The translations under genes and the position numbers were made by a program. A DNA stretch of 64,000 bases from Pagrus major (lineage: Eukaryota; Chordata; Actinopteri; Spariformes; Sparidae), in assembly GCF_040436345.1 (NCBI RefSeq), contig NC_133215.1, forward strand, positions 24,293,806 through 24,357,805, read 5' to 3'. The notes beneath the pieces were generated by a model. The model did no database searches, was not told where the DNA came from, and worked only from the letters and a program-made list of their open reading frames with translations. Positions 24,916 to 36,631 of this stretch are shown one piece after another. The first letter of the stretch is position 1. Each line of letters begins with the position of its first letter.

Positions 24916-26647
24916 GGCTGTCAGGTGTTTATAGTGAACAAATGTTCTTTGAATATTTAGGATTCCCAATTATTTTCCTAATCTGAGCACAACAGGCAAA
25001 GCAACACTTTGAGCACAAAGTCAGGGAATTAATGGCACTTGGGACCCGAGCACCATTTTGATTCTTGACAACACAAAAGCTGTATTGAACAACCGAGTCT
25101 CAGTTGTGGCGCTCAAAGGGAAAATGTTTATGTGAACATAAAACAAATATATGACAGAAATATATAACATATTTGAAAGTCTGAATTCTTTGGATCTGAA
25201 CTTCTTTCATTTTCCTGCAGGTGGGATTACAGTATGTGCTAAATTGCTGATGGCAGTTGATAGCTGTATTAATAGCAGCAATTCTGTTAACGTGCTGTGG
25301 CCCTCTTGACATTGTACTGAGAACCTGCATTGAGATCTCTCCTTTAAGTGAAGACATTAGTGAAAGCTCATTAGGAAGCTATTTAATCCCTGAGAAGATA
25401 TACTTAGATTAGCCTCAGGTGCTGCACTCCGATGCCACTGCACAAAGTCAAAAAGTAAGACACCAACAAAATGATTTGTGAATCTGAGGGACAAATAAAA
25501 GCTGCTGAACATTAAACATTGTTGAGCACTGAAACAACTGCATTGGGACAAACTGCAATGTTGCACCTTCATCTCATAAAGAATGTCCTAAACAATGTCC
25601 AGTCTTCTATACCCTGCCATGCTACATCAAGTTATTATTGTAAAACATTCACTTAACAGCTTCAAGACCAACTGTGAACTCTGCAAGTAGCATTTAGGAA
25701 CCAGGCTTGACTACATCAGGACATAAAGCAGAGACACACCACAGCAACACACAAAAAGCACAACATTTTATAATTTTCTCATACCACTCTTGGAAATCTC
25801 CCCTGCAGCAGGAAGCACTCCAGCACGTCCTGAGTTTCTGAGTGAATATTCCACTAAATTGAATCCCAAAGGGGATGTTCCAGTGGGCTGAAGGTCCCGG
25901 CAGTAAATCCTCAGTGAGATTTTCTTCCCTCAGCCGAAGTGCAGCTCCAAGGCAGCAGGTCAGAAGCCGAGGACCAAGGGCTCCTCCCTCCCTCTCAATG
26001 TTCCTCCCCTCTTTGACACTGCCTCCCTCCTCCCTGCTTCACTACATCTTAACTTCTACCTTTACCCTCCTTGCCCTCTCTCTCTCCATGGTGCCTTGTA
26101 TCATTTTTTCCCCATCCCCACACCCAGGCAAATGCCTTACACAAGGAGCTTACAGCTCCATGGGACTGAAGCCTATTGTACCATCAGATCGTAGTGCGGT
26201 TCTCAAAGCCCTTGAAAACGATCCCATAGCTCCGTGATGTAACACACTGCAGCAGCTTTATAACTTTTAGATCAATGTGTCAAACTTGGATTGAAAAAGG
26301 ACATCTCTACATTTTTTGTGAAAATCAATTTTAGTCATTCTGGCATGCTTTTGTTTACATTTATGAATACTTTTGCACAAAGTTTCTCATTATATACATT
26401 TTCTTTTTGACTATGAATGTGTACTTTTTACGTTTTTTGGAAAAAAAAGTTTTTGCAAAATTGCAGTAGAGAACGTAAAGTTTGCACTGCACATTTCAGT
26501 CACTCGCAATATGTGTATATAACAATATAAATTATTAAAATAAATTATGTAATTGGCTTTGTGTGCAACATCTACTCTTAAGAGAGAATCATTCATCTCT
26601 GATTTGTAACACAACAATAAATTATTGCAGGTATTATATGATATCAA

Positions 26648-26998
26648 ATAGAGCCTGATTGATACTGGATTTTTGAGGCCGATGCTTATACTGATATTGG
26701 AGAGTTAAAACAAATTACTGATATTGATATTAAGGCGGCTATTTTTGCATACACAGAATATATGCATAAACACATATTTTGGCAATGATCCCTCATATGT
26801 GGGTACTAGAAACAAAAACAAAAATTTGCACGTAACAGAGGCAGGATATTTGACAATATACCATATTTAACATTAACTTTATTGTCTCGAATTACATCAG
26901 AGTACTGAAACAGTAAACTGTTCTGTAAAAATAAAACAGGTTTATACATATACGCCAATACCGATATATCTGTGATAGACCTATATCGGCTCTAACAT
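26648..26998. mobile_element. Non-autonomous DNA element with short terminal inverted repeats
   Basis: The left end TAGAGCCTGAT and the right end ATCGGCTCTAA are imperfect inverted repeats. The interior has repeated CCGATA/GATATTG words (for example CAATACCGATATATCTGTG), a pattern frequent in fish interspersed repeats. A related fragment is at about 35572-35650. No transposase is encoded. Confidence 0.5.
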
Positions 26999-27292
26999 AA
27001 ACTCTTTCTATCTCTCTCCACTTATTTTACATGTAACTGACATAAGGTATCAAATAAGTCATGTGTACAAATATTTACAAAGTCATTTCTTAGAGTACAA
27101 ACAAAAACATGATTGAGTGTGTGTGCGTGAGTGTGTGTGTATGTGGTGCATGTGCACACTTCAAGTCAGGTCAGGCTTTACACAAGAGAACTGTAAGCTT
27201 AAGTTGCCACCTGAAGGTGAGTTCAAATGTGACCTATTCTGTTACGTAGCATTTCAGTTACATAGCACCACTTCTACAGCAATGTGTGCTTA

Positions 27293-27293
27293 T

Positions 27294-27350
<57 letters not shown>
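27293..27350. repeat. Compound GT-GA microsatellite
   Basis: A GT tract of about 25 bases passing without interruption into a GA tract of about 33 bases. Confidence 0.95.
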
Positions 27351-27352
<2 letters not shown>

Positions 27353-28695
27353 ACAACTGAAGCGTTATAAATTCAAAACAGGTAAAAAAGACAAAAAACA
27401 TAAATGATCTCATCCCACAGAAAAATTAGACAAAGAAGACTTTTGAATTCAACAATTAAATAATTAAAGACTCTATACCAGCAAATGAATTTGAAAGATG
27501 CATATCTATGAGAGTGACAAAAAAAAAGACCATATGCCAAACAACCCTGCTGGGATTAAGTCCAACCAGACCTACCTATCGTTTCTCACCTCCTACCGTC
27601 CAGATCCAATTAAACAGGAGCATACTTAATGGAGTGGACCGTTAACTTTCCCTTGCAAGCAAAATGCTGTTCTTGATGGCTTCCAGTCAGCCTCAGCCTG
27701 TCAAGACCACTTATAATCTCCATTAGCTTCAAGTAACAGTGGCGTCTTTTACAAAAAATCCTGCACAGACGATTAGGTTTTAGGTTTTTTTTTTCTGGCT
27801 TTATGTGCAGGTGCTCTCAGGACTCTCTGGGACCATACAGGAAACTAGAGGAAATGCAAACGTGCAAAAATGACTTTGATATGAAGGTGTCCTCTCTATA
27901 TATCCAGTACACAGTGTAAAACAACAAGGTAATGCCACGGCCTGAGGTGACACTTAAGTGCAGAAGTGTTTGACCTTAGTCAGGATTCTGGCATTCGGGC
28001 CATAGCTGCTATATAAGGGCTATGTACAGTCCTGAAGAGGCTAAACGTGTTACATAACCATTCAAGCTAACCATACACTCCTTCTCTAGGAAGATGAGGT
28101 AAATCACCTGTCGAACCTGAAATGAAAATAAGTCCCTGGCATGCAGAGGACAATTCACCAGATCTTTGGCTGTTTCAGGTTAAGTTTACGATGCTCTTCT
28201 CTTAGAAAAGTAAATAAGATCTGGTAGCAGTTGACTTTGGGATAGCTGGAGTTAGCGTAAAAAAGATGTAGCCTAATTACAGCCTTGGTCGAGTGATTAT
28301 AAATAAACCTTGATTTTACATCAGACAGTTATTTGCGCAGCCCCTTAAATTATTAGACTTCAAGGTGAGACGTGGCTGGCTCTTAAGTCGTTTACATTGG
28401 TCGGCCAGGTAGCGAGAAGTGAGAGAGACAGATTCATGTTCTTCTGTGAAGCTGGGATCAGCAGCAGCTTATTGGATAAAGCTCCGACCTGAAATAGCCG
28501 CTAGGTTAAATATAAGGTGGAGAGAGACCCTCTATCTGTCAGCGCGGGTGATCTATACAATGAGTCTATGAATAGAATGGTAGAGTTCACCTGTTTGCTA
28601 AGCCCTGCCCCCCTAGTTACTGTTGCTACACCTGTCGAGGTTGAATGCAATTTACACTAATCGTGACATTTGAAATTCTAAACAAGTTTTTGAAG

Positions 28696-28697
<2 letters not shown>

Positions 28698-28778
<81 letters not shown>
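28698..28778. repeat. AT dinucleotide tract
   Basis: About 40 perfect AT units, which are fully self-complementary and so can form a cruciform. Tracts like this are often unstable in cloning and in assemblies, so the length may not be exact. Confidence 0.95.
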
Positions 28779-28779
<1 letters not shown>

Positions 28780-31700
28780 CAGACAGATGTAGACAAAGGC
28801 AGGCTTCTCATTTCCATTCTGTGATTGATGATTTTGCCAGCTCTTAGTGACAGATTTATCAGCTGTAGCTAGCTAACTAATTAAGCTAATATTTGCTACA
28901 TTAGTTGTTTGAAAGCACCGTCTCTGCCTCACACTTACCATCATGATCATGCACAAAGACTGGTCTTTCACCAGTTGATAAAGAGCATCGCTCTTGTATT
29001 TCGGTGTAGAGCTAATTAGCTTGGCTAGTTTGGCTGCATAGCTTACTTGGGTACTTTGGTAAGCAACAAATGGCAGTGTTTTTTACTGAAGTATGCTTTA
29101 TTTTTTTCTGTTATAAAAATAGTGTTTGAGTTTTAAATCACAAAAGAAAAGGCTTTGAGAAACTAACTGATGGATCTTGCAAACATTACCCTCGACTCGT
29201 ATCTTAGATAGATGAACGCACAATCTGAAGGCAAGGGACGAGACTTTGGTATCAGATGCGTTCTGGTTTCTGGTGGTGGTCCGTATGTAGTGCAAGCTGT
29301 ACTTATGCCTGAGTGGGATTTGGTTGAATGCATGTAGACGGTCCATGTACGAGCTAAAGGGGCAGAAGGCATTGGTCAAATTGCAGTCTGTGAACCTACA
29401 GGATATCGTCTGACGAAGAATTAGCATTTCATAAATTCTTTTCAAAAAGAACATAGAGATTAGTCTCTCAACTCCAACTCCATGGCATACTGTATGGTAG
29501 GGGATGGCTAGGCTCAGCACTGGAAGCCCCAAAACATTGGCCATTACCCCCCCAAGGCTAAATCTTTATCAGATGGCAGCCAGTGGGTTCCAAGTTTTAT
29601 TTGCTGGGTAACGAGTTGTGGAGTGCCCTTAACTGGTTATTAAACTCACTTCATTCAAAGTCTACAGAAACAAAATAAAATTTACCAAACAGGTCTTTGT
29701 TTGTCCGATCCTGCTGTGTTAACTGGGAGGCTACTGAGCCAGTCAGCTAATAGGGCCAATAGCTGCAGGGCTAACTGAGCTAATTTGCTAACATCAACTA
29801 GTAGGGATGTGTGTGATTAGTGGAATAGTTGATTAGATGTTGCAGCAGAAATGCTAGTCCCTTAAACTTATTACGACTAGCACAGTGGATGTGGTAAAAT
29901 GTTTTTTTTTTTAATCCTGTAACCTCAAAGAATAAAATAGTTGTTATTGATCGGAAACGCTGCAGTCGCTTCGTGAGTTTTGTGTTCTGTGTCTCATGTG
30001 GGATAGGCTGGGTTTTTGGAAAATAAAAATAATCTATGAGAGAAAATTGACAAAGCCCCACTGAGTAGAATGCATGTGACAAATTCAAACTGAGTGGGAA
30101 AATCAAAATAGCGTACTGACAATAGAGAAAAGGTTCATTTAGTAACATTTCAAAAAAATAATATTGAAATTAGAATTATTTATAAGAACATATAAAATAT
30201 ATTTTATTCTATAGTCCTGACATTGATATCATGAGAAAATCATAGAAACACGTTTGTTTTCATGTTTCCGTACTTGATACTGCTATTATTTGAATTATTG
30301 TATGCTGAATGTCTAATCCTCCTGCCCTCATGAAGCACAGAGAATTTGGAATAATCAATGACAACTTTCACTTAAGGTTCATTATTTTCATGGATACAGA
30401 AATGGGAATGGGTAAATGAAATGAAAAAAACACCACAGCTGACATATACAGTAGACATAGCTGTTTTTTGAGGCAGAGCACCCAGCTGGCACCTGTTTCC
30501 TCTCATGAACCGCAACTGACACATTTTATATTTTAAGAAGCAGGAGCAGCTGGATGTAAATGTTTGTTTTGCTCTCAGCTCTCAGTGGTTCACTGAGCTG
30601 TTGCTGATCGTGTTCTGTTAATCTGTGACGAGCATCATAGTATCAGTAGCGGCGATGGCTGGCAGAAGGACAACACATGCAGCTCATTAGCTTTACTTAC
30701 CTCCACCTTTTACTGCCAGCCCACAGCACCATGAAACTAGAGTCCTTGTTTCAGACGGACAACATTTCATAATCTTGTGAAAATCCTCTGATCCTCACAT
30801 ACAGAGAGCAGGATTACTCCCGGCCCAGTGGCCCCTGCAGCAGACAAGAGTTTTGAGTTTTTAATTCAGATCATTAATGTGGACAGTTCATGTCTACACT
30901 GGCTGGATGGACTCGTAAATCTTTCCTAACTAGTTTTGACGTTTGCCTGATTTATACTGACACGGTCACAGATGGGCTGAGATTTTTCTGCTGGGGTTAA
31001 TCCAGCGTGTGATGTAAAGGACAAGAGAGAAACATCTCCATCTAGAGGTTTGAATACAACAAGACTTCTGTTTGTGGTCCCAAAAAATGACCAGAAATCT
31101 TCAGTTTTTCATTCAATAACATATTAAAATGTAAATGCACTCGCAGGAATCTGAAACACACGGAGGGTCATTACAATCCTCATTCACCAAACGTGTAATG
31201 ACATTTCCCTTCTCATTCCTCACAACTAGATTTTTAATTTGGTCAAGCATTGCATAAACAAATCTTAAATACATTTTCATTTACTTTAATGGTGATCTAC
31301 TGCTTGTTAAAAGTCTACAAACCTGCTGCACCTAATGGACTCAGTGCTCTGTGTGTGAGACAGTCCAAACACGATCCATGTAACATTAACACCTGCAATA
31401 ACAAACATGCTCCTTCATCTGCAGATGGTGTTTACACCGAATCAGCTGGACGCTCACTGGACTCAGGACATCAGATCACAGAACAGTTTCATTATTATTC
31501 TTTTGTTGGAGCTCCTGCTGAGCAGCTTTCACAGGACTGAACGCTGGATCCACATTTCCCCTCTGTTGATATAAAAAACAAAATCACAATGATTCTTAGT
31601 TTCTGCATTTTATGAATATTATATTCCATTTCTGTGAATTGATAACCCTAAATCCTGCAGACTGAACCTTTAAACACACATACAAGGATTTGAAGAAGAA

Positions 31701-31868
31701 GAAAAATGAAACAATATTCTAATGCAGGAATTCAAATTGTTTTTATAAGAAGAGCTTGTTCAGTTTCAGATGCACCAAACTTTATTTATTTTTATTTAAA
31801 GAGGAGTCTTCTGGTCCTTTACGTCCCGATACAGGAGGTGGCGGTAATGCACCTAAAAGTTTAAAGTA

Positions 31869-31895
31869 AAGAAGAAGAAGAAGAAGAAGAAGAAG
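31869..31895. repeat. GAA tract in the xpa upstream region
   Basis: About nine AGA units about 130 bp upstream of the xpa ATG, preceded by AGGTGGCGGTAATGCACC (31838-31855), a phrase seen at the end of a common vertebrate interspersed repeat. This suggests that an old element lies right beside the xpa promoter. Confidence 0.7.
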
Positions 31896-31897
31896 GA

Positions 31898-31907
31898 GCC
31901 GGAAGTG
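31898..31907 (+). promoter_or_regulatory. ETS-like site upstream of xpa
   Basis: GCCGGAAGTG is a strong match to the ETS/GABP consensus (CCGGAAGT) about 120 bp upstream of the xpa ATG. No TATA box is evident. The function is inferred from motif and position. Confidence 0.4.
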
Positions 31908-32023
31908 TGCAGCTGTCAGTTTTGTAACAGTGTAACGCTGCGCTGTGAATGAAACAAACACAACCTGGTGTTCAGAGTCATCTTATTCACTTCTATGTGC
32001 TGATCGTGGTGTGAGAGACCAGC

Positions 32024-32317
32024 ATGGACCCGTCGGAGTCAGGGGGGCTGGATGCAGCCGGTCCCGGTCCAGAACAGACTCCCAAACCCGAGCTTTCAGC
32101 AGCGATGCGGGCTAAGATCGAGCGGAACCGGCAGCGGGCGTTGATGCTCCGGCAAGCCAGACTGGCGAGCCGCTCTTTGTCCGCCGTGGAGGGAGCAACC
32201 TCGGCCAAAGTGTCCAGGACCATCGACTCCGGGGCCGGCTTCTTCATCGAGGAGGAGGAGGACGGAGAGGAGGAGCAGAGGACCAGGAGGGTTGTGCATC
32301 AGCCAGGTGTGTGGTGT

Positions 32318-32368
<51 letters not shown>

Positions 32369-32568
32369 GTGTGTGTGTGTATGTATTTAGGAACTCGAGT
32401 GTGTGCATGCATGCTCATTTACATATGGTGTGTGTGTGTGTGTGTGTGTGTTTTGTTTCCAGCTCCTGTGATTGAGGCAGACTACCTGGTGTGTGATGAC
32501 TGTCAGAAACCCTTTATGGACTCCTACCTCAGCAACAGCTTTGACCTGTCCGTGTGTGACAAGTGCAG

Positions 32569-32603
<35 letters not shown>

Positions 32604-34191
32604 GAATACAGAACAAAGTTTATTATGTCTTGTTATTCTGCATATACTCATATTTAGGATCTGGCCAGAATTTCCTGTATATGATAGTACAATTACTTTC
32701 CAAAATAAAGTGTTTTTGTATGTTATTTGTAAATAATAATGTACATTTAACTCCTGTTAAATGTATGGTGTCCAGTTGCATAGAGGGTCATGTCTGATTA
32801 GTACAACATAGAGTTAAGGTTAATATAATATGCCAAAAATATTCCATTACGGATGGACTTAAGGCCAAACATGTAATTTTCTTTATTCATCTCAAACCTT
32901 CGAATAGTTATATTAAAACAGAAAATTTGTGTTTAAAGCAACATTATATAGAAATATAAATACAAATCCCAGGTCTGTAACAATTCGTCAGACGTAATGT
33001 AGGTGCTAACTACGGACATTACGTCATAACAATGTCATGTGTTGAAAACTGTTATGTTGAAGTAAACATGTATGTAACGCTGTGATCCTGCCCTCTCACT
33101 GAAGTCACATAGTGCAGAAACAAGTGATAGGGCGGCAGAGTGGCTGAGACAGAGACACTATTCACCCTGCTATATACATGGCTGGAAATCATTCAGATGC
33201 TTTAACAGTAGGAGCTTCGTTCCCCCTCAGAGACAATGAGGAGAAGCATAAGTTGATCTCCAGAACTGAGGCCAAGCAGCATTACCTGCTGAAGGACTGT
33301 GACCTGGACAAGAGAGAACCTCCGCTCAGGTTCATACTGAAGAAAAACCCTCATAACCCACGCTGGGGAGACATGAAGCTCTACCTCAAGCCTCAGGTAG
33401 GAAGACAGGAGCAGTAAACAATGGTTTGTGTGTGTGGGTGTGTGGATGGATGGTGAGGTAGTTCTGGTTAATATTCATAATACATTTTCCCATATTGACC
33501 CGTATTGATGTTTAGCAGGATTTGCCAATGCTACTTTAGTATTTAAGTTAGATCCAATGACTAAGTAAATAAGTGCAGGTTAACTTTTCACACTACACTA
33601 AAACTTCAACAGCATAAGTATGATAAATATTTTGTTAATTAACATTTAACAACCTTTAAAACTACTGGCTGATGCAGAAGTAAAATATTTATTATATTAT
33701 ATTAATTATTGATCGATTAATCAATTATGAGATAAATCCTGAGTTATCAAAAAACTGTTCGTGCTGTAAGGTATGGTGTGATTTGTTGTGTCTATCTGAA
33801 CTATGTATCTGGCTGTCCAGGTGGTGAAGCGATGTATGGAGGTGTGGGGTTCAGAGGAGGCTCTGGAGGAGGCCAAAGAGACGAGGGAAGATAACAAAGA
33901 GGTGCAGAAACAAAAGCGCTTCAACAAGAAGGTCAAAGGTCGGTTTCAAAATACTCGAACATCAACTTTCAGGCTGCAGGGTGAGCGTCGACCTGATCAA
34001 CTCTGAATGTGTCGTGTGTATGCGTTTGTGTGTCAGAGCTGCGCAGGGCGGTGAGGAGCAGCATGTGGACCAAAGACACCAGCGTTCACCAACACCAGTA
34101 CGGACCAGAGGAGGTGGTTGATCCAGAGGAGGATCTCTACAAGAAAACCTGCACCACATGTGGACATGAACTCACCTACGAGAAGATGTAG
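32024..34191 (+). CDS. xpa: XPA, nucleotide excision repair damage-verification protein
   Basis: XPA verifies DNA damage and scaffolds RPA, TFIIH and ERCC1-XPF in nuclear nucleotide excision repair. Exons: 32024-32306, 32463-32568, 33231-33396, 33821-33938, 34037-34191. The sum is 828 nt, 275 aa (human 273), and phases close. The N-terminus carries an Arg-rich segment ([20 protein letters not shown]) like the RPA32/nuclear-localisation region, then an acidic stretch [10 protein letters not shown]. Exon 2 encodes the C4 zinc finger with cysteines at 105, 108, 126 and 129, the same numbering as human. Exon 3 has [20 protein letters not shown], the DNA-binding domain; the C-terminus ends [15 protein letters not shown], the TFIIH-binding tail. 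GT and CA tracts crowd introns 1 and 2. The start ATG is supported by length and the preceding ETS-like promoter site. Confidence 0.97.
32307..32462 (+). repeat. xpa intron 1, mostly GT repeat
   Basis: This 156-nt intron is dominated by two GT tracts (about 32307-32380 and 32428-32451) with a short non-repeat spacer. It starts GTGTGTGG directly after exon 1 and ends TTTGTTTCCAG. Confidence 0.9.
32570..32600 (+). repeat. CA tract at the xpa exon 2 donor
   Basis: The donor reads AG|GTACACACAC, so the AC tract (about 15 units) begins within the splice-site consensus itself. Confidence 0.95.
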
Positions 34192-34321
34192 ACACACACA
34201 CACCCCAACACTGACTGATACAGGTTCAGACTACAAGGAGAAGTCTTAACCTTCTCCACCTCATGCTGTGTTCTTTTTTTTTGTTTTTTTTTCTTCTGGT
34301 ATTTATTTATTTTCTGTCATT

Positions 34322-34327
34322 AATAAA
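34322..34327 (+). other. xpa: Poly(A) signal of xpa
   Basis: AATAAA 131 nt after the xpa stop codon, preceded by T-rich sequence. Confidence 0.6.
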
Positions 34328-35654
34328 ACACTCCGTCTTGATCGCATCTAATGGGCCAAATCACTCACATATTCCTACTGTAAGTCAGTAGTAATTTATC
34401 TTCTAAACAGCAGTTGACCTCAGCTAACTGTATATTTTTAGCAATAACGGCAGATTGCCCTTTCTGTCCACTGCCTATTTCTACACTTCCTGTTTCTTTT
34501 TGAAGCATTTAGCTTCTCACGGTGGCAAACAAGGGAAGTCACACTATTGAAACTTGAAATAGTCTCTTGCGTAAGATAGTGAATTGTGTGACCGGCTTTA
34601 TGACTGGAACACATATGAGCATTAAAAACAAAACCCTGCTACCTTTAAGAAAAATGTGAATTTTGGAAAGGGGCGTCCATTTTTAGGATTTCATGTTTTT
34701 GGACACTCGTCTCCTCACAGATTTCAGTCATATGTAATGTCAAGTCTACATATGAAAATGCCGTACCACCTCTCTTGCCTTACTGGACAACGTTATATCA
34801 TGAGTCATATCTCATCGTGGCTTAATGAACAAGGGGTTCGTGCAGTAGATTCCAGGATTGTTATCGGGGACCTCCATTGAACAAGCGAACAATGCAAGGA
34901 CCTCAGTCTGCTCTCAAGTTACTGGGAAACAGTTCAGCATGAGATCTCATGATTTCAGACTGTTTCTGTGAACTAGTTTTTGATACTTATTGCTATCAGC
35001 TGTAAAGAGACAGATATTCACTTGGTGATGATAAAGGACTGGTCCTAAGAGTTAGCTTAGGAGTCATTTTGATCATTTCTTAAGAGACTAGAATGAGATA
35101 AAATAAATGTGTAAAACATTTTTTATATCTTTGTAAAATGAATTCAATTGTCATGTAAAGTCTGTTTATTAAAGTTTTGATTTAGTTTCTTGTCACTTCC
35201 ATTCATCTTAGTTATAAATATAAATATTTATGAAAAGACAAAAGTTCTCTGGCTGACAGTATTCAGAAATAGCAGTGGAATTGTTTTTTTCAACCTGTGG
35301 GCAGCAACACCTGTACAGCTTCTCTTTCATAGTTAATTATACAGACCTGTATAATCACATGCAGATTTACTTTCTTAAAGTCGTCCTGGCCAGGTTTGCA
35401 TTTCAATTTTTATACATGCTGCAAATGTCTTGATAAAATTGCCTCTTATTACAACATGAAGCCTTGTCCTATTGGGTCTTATTTATAATGTTATTTGTGG
35501 AGTGGGCTGTTGTGCATTAAAGGAAGTCAGAATTTGGTCCTTGAGATACCCAAAAGATTACAGGTTATAGAGCTGTTGGGATATACCAATACTGATAATG
35601 ATACAAATGAAATATTGATATTATGTTAATAATACACCTACAATAACATTTTCT

Positions 35655-35915
35655 AACTTGGGGCTGACCAAAGTGGGGCCAAGTGGCCAAAGTTGGCTCG
35701 CCATAAGGTATATTTTGGTGGACCGGAAGTAAGTTCAAGTAAGGGACCTTGGGATCCTACTGCTAAGGAAGCCCTGAGAGGCATTTTCTATAGTTTCATA
35801 GTACCATTTCCATCTTAACAGTACAGTACAATTGGTCTTTGTTTTAAGCCCATGGTCCAACATTAAGGTTCAGTTTTGGCCCTCCAAGGAAACAAGTTTG
35901 GGAAACCCTGGTCTA
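35655..35915. repeat. Dispersed repeat related to 24860-24915
   Basis: Left part CAAAGTGGGGCCAAGTGGCC and right part TTGGCCCTCC...GTTTGGGAAACCCTGGT. The right part resembles the 'gtttgggaaaccctg' end of a fish interspersed repeat. The edges are approximate. Confidence 0.45.
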
Positions 35916-36631
35916 CATAATCCAGCACCTCTTCAATCATTTCCAATTCTTTCTGTTCTTGCATTGTCATGTTAGATGGCACTAATGCGCATTAACAGTG
36001 GGTGACTCCTGTCATCAAACGAAAAAAAATAAAACAACGACAATGCAATTATGACCCAGCTAGCCATTAACACAATATGTGGCTTCTTCTGCTGCCCAAA
36101 ACCATGTTGGAGGAGATGACCAATGAGAGCGAGACACTAACCACAGTGTGGTGAGATACCGTGGAAATATCATTGTGAATTCTGGAATCATTGTATTGAC
36201 AGTCTGAACCAAACTCACTTTTTGAATGATGTAATATTTCATTGTTTTGTTTCCAATATCTCTTTGACTGTTAAAGAAACACAAGCTACTTTGTCAAAAA
36301 GAAACCTTAAGTGCCTCCTGTCAAACAGAACGAGTCACAACTTGTCCCCTCTACCCCACAGTTTTAAAGAATACTAAGAGGCATAAAAGCAAACAAACTG
36401 CATGTTAATTAGTATTAATTATTATTGATAACAGTGACTGGCAAAACAATCCATCTGCAGAGCAGCTACTAAATGGACCTCATGGTGAGATGATTTTGTC
36501 TCCAAGGTCAAGAATTAACTTTCAATGTCAAAAAAGTCATGTTTTAATAATTTCAAGACAGTAAATGGTAATAAAAATGGTGACTGTATTTACACTGATG
36601 CATTCGAATGAAATATTGTTAAAACCAGCTT

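Larger units (their letters stand above)
23760..32023. other. Intergenic region between divergent slc24a2 and xpa
   Basis: 8.3 kb separates the two divergent starts. The slc24a2 5' UTR and promoter lie at the left and the xpa promoter at the right. The interior holds dispersed repeats (24537-24720, 24860-24915, 26648-26998), a GT-GA tract (27293-27350) and an AT tract (28698-28778). ORFs of up to about 148 codons (for example 29098-29544 on the minus strand and 25875-26237 on the plus strand) resemble nothing I know. Any untranslated 5' exons of slc24a2 were not found. Confidence 0.55.
34192..36631. other. Intergenic region between convergent xpa and the ADP-ribosyltransferase
   Basis: Apart from the two 3' UTRs, no gene is visible. 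Dispersed-repeat fragments occur at about 35572-35650 and 35655-35915. A minus-strand ATTAAA (TTTAAT at 36543-36548) about 85 nt past the ADP-ribosyltransferase stop is its likeliest poly(A) signal. Confidence 0.6.

Noticed and set aside
25875-26237. 120-codon plus-strand open frame upstream of slc24a2
   Set aside because: Low-complexity Ser/Leu/Pro sequence with no recognisable domain; it could overlap an untranslated region but there is no support for translation.
28698-28778. AT tract as a possible replication origin or fragile site
   Set aside because: AT tracts of this size are common in fish introns and intergenic DNA, and nothing else here supports an origin.
29098-29544. 148-codon minus-strand open frame
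   Set aside because: No family resemblance, no flanking exons, and a composition typical of chance frames in AT-rich DNA.
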